Notes: a model not told the origin generated them from the letters alone. A stretch of DNA of 64,000 nucleotides from Petaurus breviceps papuanus (GCA_028583685.1 JAMXIF010000045.1:3114886-3178885); one strand, 5' to 3'; shown: positions 42,838 to 54,989, counted from the first letter of the stretch. Numbers and translations are program-made.

Positions 42838-45800
42838 TTTTAGCATTTCCGTTGTGGCCTTTTTGGGTGGTGGTTGTTGATAATCCAATATTCTTTCAAG
42901 ATTAGACTTGGGTTTGTAGAGTATGTCATTTTCTTTTCTAGTGTGTATTCCTTTGCTATTTGAAATAAATTATTATATTCACTTGTTAAGTTTCTAGTGA
43001 ATATTAAAAAAATATGAGACATATTCACTTTCTTTTATACTTGAGGGTATTCTGGCTGCTTAAAAATTTTATTACTTATCATTACAATTGGTAACTTTTT
43101 ACTGTGCATCTGGGAGTTTGAAGCGTCCTTTTTTTTTCATTGGAGGCAATATTTTATAATTGGTATTTTATTTTCAATATTCAGAGGTTCTTAGCACTCT
43201 CCTTATTTTTTTTCATTTTATTATGACTTCCAGGACTTTTATTTGCCCTGTTCTTCTAGGGAGACTTGATAGTCAACACACATCTGTGCATCATGTCTTT
43301 GAGGTCAATGGTTTTAGCTTTCATAGAGACCTTAAGTTCTTTTTTGCTTCTTTTTCTGCCAGATTTTCTATCACTTCAATATTTTTACATTGTAAGTCTA
43401 TATATTTCTTATTCTCTGTATTTTCTTTAAGAAACTGGCTAATGTAGATGTCATTTTTATGAATATTGCAATTGAATTTTAAATTTCTTCATTAAGATAT
43501 ATAAATTCTCACATATATTCATCACTAACTTATTCTCTAACAGATTTGATTCCTCTTCAGAGTGATTCTAGAATTAGGATTCCACAGGTTTCTATGTTTC
43601 ATCAGACACTGGCTCATATTTCTTTATTTTGCAATAGTTGACATGTTTGTGATCTCTTTGATGATTTAGTAGCCATCTTTCCTTCAGGTTTCAACTTATA
43701 AGATTTATTTGTTTGTACTCTGGATCTTCATGTTTTTCCCTGTTGAAATATTTAATATTTCAGCATTTTTTTCATTGTAGTCCAATTTCAATTGCTTTTT
43801 GGTTTCTACCATTTGGAGGTGGGCACATCCCCAGTATAGATTTCAAAGTTGACTCAGTCTGGTTCTCTGACATTAGTAACGTTTAGGGGGATAAGAGTGC
43901 CTGATCTAGATTTCAGTGGCCTTTCCTTTAGGACTCTAACAGTCCCTCAAGCTCAGCTCCTACCCTAGTTTCCTCCTTTGGTTTACTTCCTTTCCTTCTT
44001 GTGACTGGGCTTAATCAGAATTTGCTACATTTTTTATGAGCAGGGGGAAGTTGAGGAATCATCATAGGTGGAGTCTTTGAATCCTATAACATAGGGCCAA
44101 CCCCAGGTATAAAGTGACATTATGTGCTAACATCTCCTCAATTCCCCTGCCCCCCAACACTTCATTTTGTATCTGGGAAGAAGCAATGTATGCCAATTGT
44201 TATTGGTGAGGGTGGGCAAAATAGGACATATGCCATAAAAACCTGCATCAAGAGAGGATCTCAAAAAACTTCCCCAAAAAACTTTGTGGATCACTGTGAA
44301 TGCTTAATAAGAGTAGGATATAAAGGCTAGTGAGCATTAGTATTTTGTGGCACTCATTAATATAAATATTAACTTATTCAGGTTCTGTCTGATCTGTTCT
44401 CTATATTTAGCTGAGATTGTTTCTACATCAAGTTCATAATTTCTTTTCTTGTGAATATTTGACAGTTTATATGTCTGGGAAATATGTATATTTCTTCGCA
44501 GTGTTATTCCCATCTTTTCATATGCTTCAGAATTATGTTGCATAAGTTTTAAATCATATCTGGAGTGTAAAGAAAATCCAAAACAGATTAAACATACTTT
44601 CATAAACTTAGATAAAAAAGGCCTTGATATTTCAAAGGGAGGGTCTATTATAATAAAGTCTAATTTAACTACAAATTAGGTCCAAGTGTTTACCAGTAAA
44701 ACTGTCATTTATCTTATACTGTCAATATAAATAGTCTATTTATTATCACATTTTCATGAACCAAGAGACCTCAATAAAGATCTTGTTCTAATTAGCAACT
44801 TATTAGTTAACTGCTAAAATTATATAGGAGGGAAACTTTAAAACAAAATTTAGATATTTAATAGTTTTTTAAAATGGCCATTTTCCAAAAATGAAAGGAA
44901 AACCCGACAAATTTATGAAAGATATCTTTATCTTTACTGAAAATTGTGATATGTTTTGAAATTGTTTTCTCATTAAGATAGGTTTAAGTTAGTTATTGCT
45001 AGCTAGAAACATGAACAAAGTACAAAAATATGTAAGGTCTAAAAGGATAAATGTCTAAGGATCACCATTATGTGGTTTTTAGGGCACATGATAGTGATTG
45101 TATGATCTTTAGACATTTATCATTATCTATACTTATAAGATCTTTAGAGAATTGCTTTCCTGGTCATATTTTTTGCATTTTATCAACTTGGTAATAAAGT
45201 AATGTGTTATTTTTAAATAACTAATACAACTTAAAAGGTACATGGGTCATCAATATCAATTAAAATATTAGTCCTGTTATTATCACAAAGTTAATTATAT
45301 GAAAAATAATTTTCATCCCAGATACAGTAGATTCATGTTTCTATATTCTCCACAGATAGGAATACCTGTCTATGATTTGTTCCTGGCAGCTTCTGCTAGT
45401 ACAATCCCCTTTGTCTATTAGCTACTCAAATTCAGTTGGGATTCAGTACCGTGAACCACCTTGTATTAACATATTTCTCTTGGTTTATAAACCTTATGAA
45501 TATCTCATACTACCTGATCTTTTTAGATGACTTTTATTTCTCTCTTCTTTTTAAAAAGTAAATGGGATCTCATTAATTCAAAGTGTGGGGAATATCTGAG
45601 CCTATTCTATCACGTTCAAGACTGAATAAGGGGAAGAACATGGTGGCTCTGGTCCATATTGACACATCATAGCAGGCCCAAGGCAGATTTTCCCTGTGTC
45701 TAGTCTATCTCACATAACTGCTAATAAGATATCATAAAAATCTGAAGGAAACTGACAATATTAGAGAAAATGGGAATCCCTTTTCTTGAAAAAAAAATCT

Positions 45801-45845
45801 GTCACCCAGTTATGTTGGGGAATTAAAATCATTCTATGAATCTGA
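42838..45845. other. Unassigned 3 kb; a worn antisense coding relic is possible at 42850-43500
   Basis: The minus strand of 42850-43500 is A-rich with K/E/N-rich frames broken by stops, such as 42840-43028. Those look more like an old LINE ORF1 than random sequence, but no motif fixes a family. 43740-44345 has moderate GC and may be a worn 5' UTR or LTR. 44350-45845 shows nothing I recognise. Confidence 0.35.
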
Positions 45846-45849
45846 TTTT

Positions 45850-46075
45850 TTAGAAAAAGCATTTATAAGGGACTACTACATGCTAAACACTATGCTAAGA
45901 TATCCCTTGCTTCAAATAGCCCTCTCAATTAAGGAATTTTCACTCTACTTGAGGAAAAATATATACAAATAAATCAATTCAAAGTATACACAAAGGAAAT
46001 ACCCTAGTATCTGGAAGAAGCAGGAAAAACCTTAAGCAAGGCCTGGCTCCTGAGTTGAACTGTGGCCACATAAAG
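45850..46075 (+). mobile_element. Old dispersed repeat, family unassigned (copy 4)
   Basis: 'tactacatgctaaacactatgc', 'ctcaattaaggaattttcac', 'ggaaaaaccttaagcaagg' follow the opening of 2640-2860 and 57340-57790. Confidence 0.5.
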
Positions 46076-46204
46076 ACAGAAACCATAGAAAGTTATATGA
46101 TGGTCTGAGTTCCTTACTTTAACATCCTGTGAAACTTCATCTTACAAATCCTTCTCCTCCTTCTTCCTTTTTTTTTTAGAAGGGGAGAGATATTCAATAT
46201 ATTG

Positions 46205-46465
46205 ACATAATAGCTTGGTGTCACAGTGGATAGAGACCAGGACCTAGAGTTAGGAAGACCTAAGTTCAAATCTGACCTCAGAAACTTACTGTGTCACCCT
46301 GGGCAAATCATTTAACCTTTGTCTTCCTCAGTTTCTTCAACTATAAAATGGGAATAATAATAGTACCTCTCTCTCAGGGTTGTTGTGAAGATCAAATAAG
46401 GTAAAATTTGTAATGCACTAAGCAGAGTTCCTGACATATAGTAGATACTTATTAATCACTTTTTC
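46205..46465 (+). mobile_element. MIR/Ther-1 type SINE
   Basis: 'ttggtgtcacagtggatag', 'gttaggaagacctaagttc', 'caccctgggcaaatcattt', 'ctctcagggttgttgtgaag', tail 'cctgacatatagtagatac'. Nearly full length. Confidence 0.92.
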
Positions 46466-46519
46466 TCTGCCCCCAAAAGATATATACACATATATGTATA
46501 AGTGTACATATACATATAT

Positions 46520-47030
46520 GAATATGTATATAAATATGCCAAGAAATAGTGCTAAATGTGGATTTTGCGAGGAAATGGTAGAAACTCTCCAACTCATCCT
46601 TACAGGCTGCAAAATATCTACTAGATACCTAATAAGACACAAGCAGTTCAACTTTATTTCACAAAATAACAAATCTATCTACTATAAACAGTGACCTCAA
46701 AATATCTTTGGAAATTCAATAACTTATGTTAGTCTTGGCCAAATCTCTGCTAGAAAACTGCCACCTACAACTACCCCCAATATAATGTAGATCCATAAAA
46801 ATTAAGAATGTTTTAAATAAATATTGTCATACCCAAAATTCATCACCTGAAAGCTACATAGCATGACAGACTTTCAAAGTATAGAGCCCTAATGAAAGAA
46901 ATCAATACTATGTAGATATGGAATGAAATTCATATTGTTCCCATCATCCTTTCTTCTATTGGATTTTTCCTGAACATGATTTCAGTATGGATACAGAGGA
47001 GATTAAAATGCAATCATTTGATTCTATTAT
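46520..47030 (+). mobile_element. Dong/R4-type LINE relic (C-terminal end of the polyprotein)
   Basis: The frame at 46533-46694 gives KCGFCEEMVETLQLILTGC followed by TRYLIRHKQFNFI. This matches the C-x2-C...H/C zinc knuckle after the reverse transcriptase in R4/Dong-clade LINEs, usually 'C.LC...ET..H..SGC...A...Y..RH'. Downstream (46890-47010) another frame gives ALMKEINT..IWNEIHIVPI and SSIGFF, like the R4 restriction-endonuclease-like domain ending 'EI.RLW.V..VIPVVIGALG'. The two blocks are in the right order and spacing. It has stops and frameshifts. R4-clade elements are rare in mammals. Confidence 0.62.
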
Positions 47031-47234
47031 GAAAAGCAATTGTTTCATCTCTCTATGCAGTGGTCTGCTGAGTAGTAAATATGAAAGAATAAGGGGTTGG
47101 ATGGCTACTTATCCCCAATAATTTTTCTTTGTTACTATTTCTTTTAAACAATAGCAGCAACAATGAAAAAAGAAGTTCATATAGCACTTTAAAGCTTTTC
47201 AAGTGTTTTACTTGTTTTTGAAGCCCTTGAATGT

Positions 47235-47640
47235 TTCTATAGAAGCAGGTAGGTGATACAGTGGATATATAGCACTGGTCCCTGGACTCAGGAACATTAG
47301 AGTTCAAATATGACTTCAGGGGGCAGGTAGCTGGTGCAGTGAATAGAGTACTGGCCTTGGAGTCAAGAGGACCTGAGTTCAAATCTGGCCTCAGTTGTAT
47401 GACCTTGGGCAAGTCACTTAACCCCAATTGTCCTGCCTTCTGCCCTCCAAAACAAAAACAGATATGGCTTAAGACATTCACTGTGTGATCCTGATAACTT
47501 TGCCTCTCTCTGCCTCAGTTTCTTCAACTGTGAAATAGGAATAATAACGGCAACTACCTTCAAGGGTTCTTGTAAGAACCAAAAGAAATAATATTTGTAA
47601 AGTACCTTACATCTAGCTTTCCCCCTTCTTCCTCTTCTCC
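47235..47640 (+). mobile_element. MIR/Ther-1 type SINE, split by a younger SINE
   Basis: The head 'gcaggtaggtgatacagtg' and 'ggactcaggaacattagag' (47245-47307) continue after 47461 with 'cactgtgtgatcctgataac', 'tgcctcagtttcttcaactg' and a tail to 47640. Confidence 0.85.
47319..47461 (+). mobile_element. tRNA-derived SINE
   Basis: It starts gggggcaggtagctggtgcag and ends 'aaccccaattgtcctgcc' plus an A-rich tail. The flanks atatgacttca (47308-47318) and atatggcttaa (47462-47472) are a slightly worn target duplication. Confidence 0.92.
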
Positions 47641-47775
47641 TATTTAAATCACACGGCAACTTTGTGTTGTGACTTAGGTTCTACATATATGATTATTCTT
47701 ATTTTACAGATAAACTGAGGCAGAGTTGAGTTAAGAGATTTGCTTGGGGTTAGACAGCTGGTAAGTATCTGAATC
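47641..47775 (+). mobile_element. MIR fragment
   Basis: 'attcttattttacagataaac', 'tgaggcagagttgagttaag', 'agacagctggtaagtatctg' match the second half of MIR. Confidence 0.7.
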
Positions 47776-48051
47776 ACAAAAAAAGGGAAAAGAATTATGA
47801 GAGAAAAAAAAAACAACCCTTAAGAATTAGAACTCTCTAGGTTTATAGTAGCCTGCCTTTTAGATAGCTGACTATTTAACTAAAGACCTTCATGCAAAGG
47901 CCTGATGCCATTTTGTCAGGGATGAGTTGTTCTTGACGGCTTCGAAGGTGCCTTCCAAATCCATCTTTTTCTATGCAGAAATTATGTGATCAACGATTTT
48001 CCTTGAGGCAACCCACATTGTTTGACGAAAGTATTTGAGGTAATCGTTGCT

Positions 48052-48297
48052 GTTGTTCAGTGGTATCTGATTCTTTGTGATGCTATTTTGGGTTTTCTTG
48101 GCAAAGATACTGGAACAGTTTGCCATTTCTTTTTCTAGCTAATTTTACAAATGAGGAAACTAAGCCAAACAAGGGTTAAATGATTTGCTCAGGTTCACAC
48201 AGCTAGGAAGTGTCTAAGGCCAGATTTGAACTCATGGAGATGAGTCTTCCTGATTTCAAGCTCAGTTCTTGATCTACTGTGCCACCTAGCTACCTAA
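48052..48297 (-). mobile_element. tRNA-headed SINE with RTE-derived tail (copy 5)
   Basis: The plus strand begins with the tail 'gctgttgttcagtggtatctg' and 'attctttgtgatgc', passes 'ggttttcttggcaaagatac', and ends with the head 'gtgccacctagctaccta'. Well preserved. Confidence 0.92.
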
Positions 48298-49435
48298 TTT
48301 GAGGAAATAAGCCCAGAAAAAAGACAAAGGTTGATCCTGTTTATTGTAATTCCTGCTCATATACACAACGGATTTCTGATTTCATCAGTGGGTAGAAATT
48401 TGATAAACATCTACTCATCATACCACACATTCTTCAAAACACAGAGTAGACTGCTATCCAAATTGACAATATTGATAGGAAAGTAACATCAGAAAAGAAA
48501 ATCAGCATATTTTGTATATAATGTTTATGAATTTGGAACAAGAAAATCTGAGCTAGAATCATACTCCTGGCACTTACTAGTCACATGACCCTGTACTACT
48601 CTCTATATGCTTTAGACAGTGTCATAATATTTAGTTATTAAGATATATAAGGGCTGCTAACACAACTGATTACAGCTGTCACAAATTGAGTGTATCTAGA
48701 TTGTGAGATGGTCTAGCAAGATGCAGTTCCACAGATAATTTAGTTGCCAAATAACAAACAAGTTGAAGAAAATCACCATCAATTTTATTTTTGCCATGTG
48801 GTAATGCCTGAAAGATTAGCTTATTTCTAAGGGCTCCAGAACTCTTCTTGTGAGTACCACAGCTGTCACTCTGTTGCAGCTGAACTTTGTCAAATGGAGT
48901 GACAGATTGGGTTATCTCAATTGAAAGCTATTTTTTCTTTATCTTTTAAATTGCGAGACATTCTTAAGGTGTTTTACGATAATCCTCCACTGCCTGCATT
49001 GCTTTATTGATTAAAGTGCCACTGAGAAGCTTTTGGTGAAAGTATGGCCTACTCCAGATGACACAGATATTGTGAGGTTATTGTTATATTTGTAGTCAGA
49101 TGACTGCATATGGGAATGCTGTGATTGAAAAACAGATGAAATGTTTTGAAATCATAATTGTATTAGCCTTGACATATTTTGCTTACCCTTAGGTAACTGT
49201 TAACCCATTTCAACTTTTGCAAAGAAAATTCAAGGAAAAAAAAGGAATGGATTTCTTTTTGTGGTCAGAGAAAAAAGTTTTAGTTTATCCTTAAATGAGG
49301 GAACAACCATGAAATGATACTGAATGATTGAATCATTCATTAATTTAACAAATGTTTATTGATTACTATTCTATGTAATCCAACAAAATAATATATCTTA
49401 GAGTGGTTTAAAGCCTTAAAATTGCATTGTTGTTG
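48298..49435. other. No repeat recognised; possible conserved noncoding DNA
   Basis: A worn MIR piece may lie at 48540-48640 ('ctggcacttactagtcac'). 48780-49230 is free of repeats I know, with balanced composition. It carries a 9-bp inverted repeat ctgtcactc (48863-48871)/gagtgacag (48897-48905) with a cagctg E-box between the arms. No exon-like frame. Confidence 0.4.
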
Positions 49436-49440
49436 TTGTT

Positions 49441-49995
49441 ACAGATTGGTATGAGGTCAGGGAGCTGGCCTCAGGGTGGGTAAGATCTCATTTCAAGGCT
49501 TCTGGCTGAGACTTGTACTGGCTGTATGATGATGGGCAAGTCACTTAAACTTTTAGTAACCTAGGAAAAATTTTTTTTTAAAGCAATCTGGGTTAAGTAA
49601 CTTGCTCAAGGTTACACGACCCGTTATTTCTAGGTGTGGTGCTAAGTATTTGAGCCCGGATTTGATCCCCAGGTCATCCCAACACTGGAACTGGTGCTCT
49701 TACTCGCTGAGCCACCTGGCCACCCCTAAGCAATTGGGGTTAAGTAACTTGCTCAAGGTTACATGGCCAGGTGTTTCTGGGTGGGTGCTAAGTGTCTGAG
49801 CTCAGATTCAATCTCCAGGTCATCCCGACACTGGAGGTCGTGCTCTTACTCACTGTGCTACCTGGCCGCCCCCTCTAGGAAATTTTTTATTACTGTAAAT
49901 TGTAAAGAAGGTGCTGGCCTAATCCTAGAGAAAGTTTCTTTACCTGGGAACTCCCAAAGCCAGTAAAATCACAGTTGCAAACCCTATTCCCTTAA
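49441..49995 (+). mobile_element. Marsupial SINE (Ther/Mar type), split by a SINE dimer
   Basis: 'ggctgagacttgtactggc' and 'gatgggcaagtcacttaa' before the dimer continue with 'taaattgtaaagaaggtgc' and 'acctgggaactcccaaagcc' after it. The order is that of a common marsupial SINE related to Ther-1. Confidence 0.7.
49569..49874 (-). mobile_element. Head-to-tail SINE dimer in one target duplication
   Basis: Two copies of the same SINE subtype (49575-49728 and 49729-49874) lie in the same orientation. A single T-run stands at the far left, no A/T run stands between them, and one pair of flanks ctaggaaa (49561-49568, 49875-49882) encloses both. Each unit has its own head ('..gccacctggccacccc', '..gtgctacctggccgcccc'). 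Confidence 0.85.
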
Positions 49996-50789
49996 AAGGA
50001 GTGAATGTAAAATGTGTCATTTTTCTTCATTCATAGAAATTAATATAAATGTAAGAGTACTAAGCAAGTTTAGTTGTGTTGATGTTCAATGTTAACATTA
50101 TTTTTCCAATAAATTATTATAATATATAATATTATATATAATATAAAAAATAAATATGCAAACAAAAAAAGGAAGGAAAATTCATGCCAGGATGAATTAA
50201 ATTCTTTTTTTTTTGACAGCACAACTAGATTGGCATAACAAGAAATGCTGTAGATAGATTGTACTTATATTTTAGAAATTTAATTGACAAAGACTCTCTC
50301 ACTATCCTTGTGGATCTATTGGAGACCTGTACTATATGATAGGGCACTTGGGGGATCCAGAATTAGCTGGAAAACCATAGCTAAAGCATAAAGCATAATT
50401 CTTAACGATTTGATGTCACTTTGAAATTAAGTATCTAAAATATAAGGGCTTAAGATTTCTAGTGATCTGTCCGTGGTTCTTTGTTGCTTAAAAATGTCAA
50501 TGACTTAGATGAAAACATATAAAGCATACTTATTGTACTTGTTTGCAAAGATTGGAGGAGTAAGTTAAATGATAGAACTATGATTCTAAGCATTCTCATT
50601 AAGCTAGAATAGGCTAAATTGACTAAAAATCAAAATAAATAGTGATAAGTGTAAATTTTACTCAAGAAATCAACCTCACATATATGGTAGTAGAGAGATC
50701 TAGCAAAATAACAGTTCATATGAAAAATATCTTGAGGATTCAGGATACTTTGATCACAATATGAGTCAAGAGTATAATCTGGCAGATGT
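49996..50789. other. No recognised feature
   Basis: AT-rich sequence with a TA-rich patch at 50110-50150. Confidence 0.4.
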
Positions 50790-51440
50790 CCACAGAGATG
50801 TTCACCTATTCAGTAATAAATAGCTAAACAAATTATAGTATAGTATACATGGATAGGTAGATAAATGGCATATATATTTATATGTATATATGGTTTATAA
50901 TAGCAAGTTGTACATAATAGATTTGCAGTTTCATGTACAATCATCTTTTTATTATACTATTACAAAATACTTGTTTTATTTCATAAATTAAAAATAAATA
51001 AAAGCAAACAAATTATAGTATGTTAATGTAATGAAAAATATTATTGCATCCTAAGAGACAACAAAACTGACAGCTTTAAAGGAAACAGAACTTTATGAAA
51101 TGAACAGAATGAAAGAATTAAGAGAAAAAGTGTACTTTGACAACATTGTAAAGAAAAACAAATTCAAAAGAATTTAGAACTCATCAATAGAATGTTCAAC
51201 TAAAAAATCAGAGGATTGAAGATGAAGTATACTATTCATCTCTTGCCAGAGAGGTGATAGATGTAACTTGTCGAAAAAGACATGCATTTTTAAACATGGC
51301 TGATGTGGGAATTTATTTTGTCTTTCTATAATATTTGTCATAAGGTTTTTATTTTACTTTATCTTGATGATTTCTTATTGTTTAATTTGGAGGTGGAAAT
51401 GGGACAAAATAAACAATGGGAACTATTGTTAAAAATATCA
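50790..51440 (+). mobile_element. Old L1 3' region, split by a short L1 tail
   Basis: 'gtaatgaaaaatattattgc', 'atgaaatgaacagaatgaaag', 'cttgccagagaggtgatag', 'acatggctgatgtgggaat' follow the L1 3' order seen at 29780-29960 and 56650-57090. Confidence 0.7.
50842..51005 (+). mobile_element. Truncated 164-bp L1-type 3' end with exact target duplication
   Basis: It ends '..tttcataaattaaaaataaataaaagc' with the 16-bp duplication aaacaaattatagtat on both sides (50826-50841 and 51006-51021). The body 'gttgtacataatagatttgc' resembles a marsupial L1-type 3' terminus. It is a heavily 5'-truncated insertion. Confidence 0.8.
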
Positions 51441-52089
51441 ATAGCACTGAAAATAAATTTATGGATGTAAACTAAACCAGTTCACCCTAAAATTTTATAA
51501 TTAAAACTGGAAAAAGTATAAGAAATAGATGAAAGATTGGCCATATTTGCCAGTGTTTCTATAGGCATTTATAGATATTGGTACTTTGATTCAGTATCTG
51601 ATATGCTATGTGAATAAACAGAAATGGGACTTAAGTTGGTGAAATTGGTTGGATCAGACCAAATATACCCAAAGAAGGCTGTGCATAAGGGGACTGATTT
51701 TTTTGGGAAAAAATAAGGGAATGATTTTTTAAGATAAATAAAATTGGGAAAAATATCAAATTAAGGAAAAAAATCCTCAGTATTATTAACAATCTAGGTA
51801 AATAAATAGGAAATAATAATTACCACTGCACTTGCCTTCACTGAATATTGATTATTGATTAATGTGATCAAATGTGAAAAGGGAATATTGCAGGCTATTG
51901 AAAATTATCTTCTGTCAGACAACACTGTCACAGTAACACATTTGTATCCTCAGTACCTTCATTAGTACATTTCTGGGCTACCAGCAGATATAAAGAATAC
52001 AATATCTTTCTGTATTGATAATTGACTGATTTTTAAAAAATGACTCAGTAAGAATAATAACAATACTAGTAATAAAAATAGCATTTGCC
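51441..52089. other. No recognised feature
   Basis: A-rich sequence, perhaps worn LINE sequence. Nothing diagnostic. Confidence 0.35.
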
Positions 52090-52490
52090 AAAATAATGTT
52101 GGCAAAGTGCTTTACATATGTGAGCTATTTGATACTTATTTTTTTTTTTTTTTGCTCTTTGGAGGGCAATTGGGGGTTAAGTAATTAACCCAAGGTCACA
52201 TGTCTGGTTTTTTTCTGTTAAGTGTCTGAGGCCGTATTTGAAGTCAGGTCCTCCTGACTCCAGGGCCGGTGCTCTACTCACCATGCCACCTAGCTGCCCC
52301 TATTTGATAGTTATAACAAACCTGTGAGGTAGGTGCTGCTATTATCCAATTTTACAAACTGAGGCACATAGAAATTAAATGAATTGCCCAGATTCAAGCA
52401 ACAAGTGAGCATCTATGGCAATATTCATACACATGTCTTTGTGATTCCAAGTTCTGCACTTCTTTTGCTATGCCACCTAGCTGCGTTTAG
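52090..52490 (+). mobile_element. MIR, split by a SINE
   Basis: 'gcaaagtgctttacatatg' before and 'ctgtgaggtaggtgctgc', 'gaattgcccagattcaagc', 'gctatgccacctagctgc' after the SINE form one MIR. Confidence 0.85.
52135..52300 (-). mobile_element. tRNA-derived SINE in a MIR
   Basis: It has a T15 tail, 'ggcaattgggggttaagtaa', 'ctgactccagggccggtgc' and the head 'gccacctagctgcccc'. The flanks ctatttgata (52125-52134) and tatttgata (52301-52309) are its target duplication. Confidence 0.93.
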
Positions 52491-54989
52491 CTTTACTCAG
52501 TAGAACCAATTCTTCCTTGAAAGCTCTCTCCCCAAAAGGAATCTCTCATGCACATCTTAAGATCATATAAAATTACTTGATTGATGCACCTACAGAGATA
52601 GTTTTATTCTGTGTTCCTCTAATTATCAATAACCAAGTGAACTATAATGTACATAGATGTATGGTCACTGAAAATATTTGACAATGAAACAGAATATATT
52701 CTGTGAAAAGTCCAAATGGGGGAGAGTTTGTATATAGAAGGAGAGATCTGCCAGACAGCCTTGTTGGGGATGTCACTGTATTGACTTGGTCAAGCTCTGG
52801 AATGATATCAGTCAGTTAGTTGACAATAGCTCAGAAGATGTCATCCTAGCAATCCTTCCTGATTCCATGGCCAACTTTTTTTTTTCACTGTGTTGTATGA
52901 CTCCTCCAAGGTGGGCTGTTGTTAATATTTTATATAGTTTTATTTTCTGTTATCTCTTAAATTGGAAAAATTATTATCTATCTTCTAAAATAGATTCAAA
53001 AGTTTAATACTTCTAGTTGGCACTCTACCGCCTTTAGATCTTGCATGAGACATTGTATGCACATTCTATTTAGTTGCATACACATTTTATTTAGTTTTGT
53101 ATTTTAGTTACCAGGGAATATATCTGCCCAATGGTCTCTACTCCATGACCAGAGGATATATTTATTATATAGAGTTTCCATCTCTGTCAGAGTTAGATCC
53201 ATTCTTCTGTAAATAGTAGAAAATTAATTTAATGTGTGTTGAATTAAAAGGATACACATAGATTTCTTAGATCAATTATTTAGATCAATTAGATCAATTT
53301 ATTAGTTTTGAAAAACAAAGAAAATGTTCTTTAAAATGTTATGCTTTTTCTCAGAAGAAAAAAAAATCTAAGAAAATATGACGCATGATGACTTCAGTTT
53401 TCTTATCATAGAATTATAATCTTTGAGGGATATAAATGGAATGACATCTGAGAACTCTGACCTCCAATGTGTAGAACACTGTGTTTATGTTGTAAACTTA
53501 AGATTCTAATTGCTGATCCTTTCTCTGCAGATGCCATCAAAATATGTTTTATGATCATCTACTGGGTCCTGAGTTTAACTTTTGAAGAATTAAAATATTG
53601 ACAACTTAATGCTTGGGGGAAAAATGCCAATTGAAAAAAATTTGTTAAGTTAATGGATACTAACTCTTGTACATGTGCTTTTAAAATAAACATTCAACTA
53701 AGTCAAAGTGGTTGATGAATATATCCCAGCTGATGCTGGTTGGTATTTTCTTAGGGATTGATATTGCAATTTGTTTTATATTCAGGGGTTATGTATAAGC
53801 ATAAGAAAACTGTATTTTTTTTGTTACAGCTCACTACATGTGCCCAGGGATACATGTAGTCAATTCCAAAAGGTACATGCACATATAAACATGTGTAATA
53901 TGCAAACATTCAAATGTGTATTAACCACATGTGTCTATGCACAAAGTTTGTAGATAAACTGATTATGGATGAGATCTGGCTGGCATTAATTATTGGGGCA
54001 TAGTAACATCAATAATCAATTTGTCAAAGTTAGGACTTTTCTCTGGAATAAAATAGCCATAATTTATCCCTCTAAGGGTTTTTTTTCCCCAAGTTGAATG
54101 ATATTAACTGATAGATATAATTTATTGTAATTAAATGCATATTCTTGAATGGCTTTTTAATGGTGAGCCAATTCCTCGTTAATCTTAAATGAACCAACCT
54201 GAAAGCCCTAGGGGGATCATGTGTTAATTTAATATTAAACATACCTTATAGTATAGAAATAAATAGATTCACCATGAGGTGTTCTTGATTCTTCATGAAT
54301 AAGATCTAAAGACACATTATGGAGAAAGTTAGCTTTGTACTTTAGAATAGAGCTCCAAGAGGCCAAGATCTCCTTATGAAGCATGATATCTACTCTTTCC
54401 CTATTATGGGACAATTGGACCTGGCCAGTGTTGTGGCTGGAGGGCTGAGTGGTGTTGAATTGTGAGCCATGACCTTCACCAAGAATCAGTCCATAAATTT
54501 GCTTTGGGTGAATAATAAAGCCAAAGTTTCACCAGTTTGATTTTTATAGCAGTTGGTAGGAGAATTAATACTTCAGCTGTGGAAAGATATAGGGCAGCCC
54601 AGTGAAGGTGATGAGGAATTATCTTGAGGAGGAATTATCTTGACCCAGAATTGCCTTGACCCAAGGTCAAGTCAGTTAAGTGAGAGTCAGAATACTTCAT
54701 CAAGAGGTGGAATATGGGAGGCCATGGATCTCTTTATACTGTGAACCTAAAGACTTTTTCAAACCAGTTCTCCCTATGCAGAGGTGATTTGTTCATGAGT
54801 GTCAGCTAGAACTACCAATTTAATGGCCCCTGACTCTTCATTTAACCTATGCCAGTCTTTTCACAAAGAAGGAACTGATTCTAGCAAAGAGATAGCTTCA
54901 GGCTGTTACTTCAGGCATTACTACCCTCCCCCTCTCCCACCTTTGGACTACCTCTCCCATCCCTCTAGAATGAACTACCTCCCAAGGGA
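52491..54989. other. No recognised feature
   Basis: 2.5 kb of AT-rich sequence. A small local repeat of 'ttagatcaatt' occurs at 53268-53300 and 'gaggaattatcttga' is repeated at 54612-54645. The frames at 52786-53007 and 54799-55002 have no recognisable domain. Confidence 0.4.

Noticed and set aside
52786-53007. A 73-residue frame that might be an exon.
   Set aside because: Composition and residues are like unconstrained AT-rich DNA; no acceptor/donor pair or homology could be argued.
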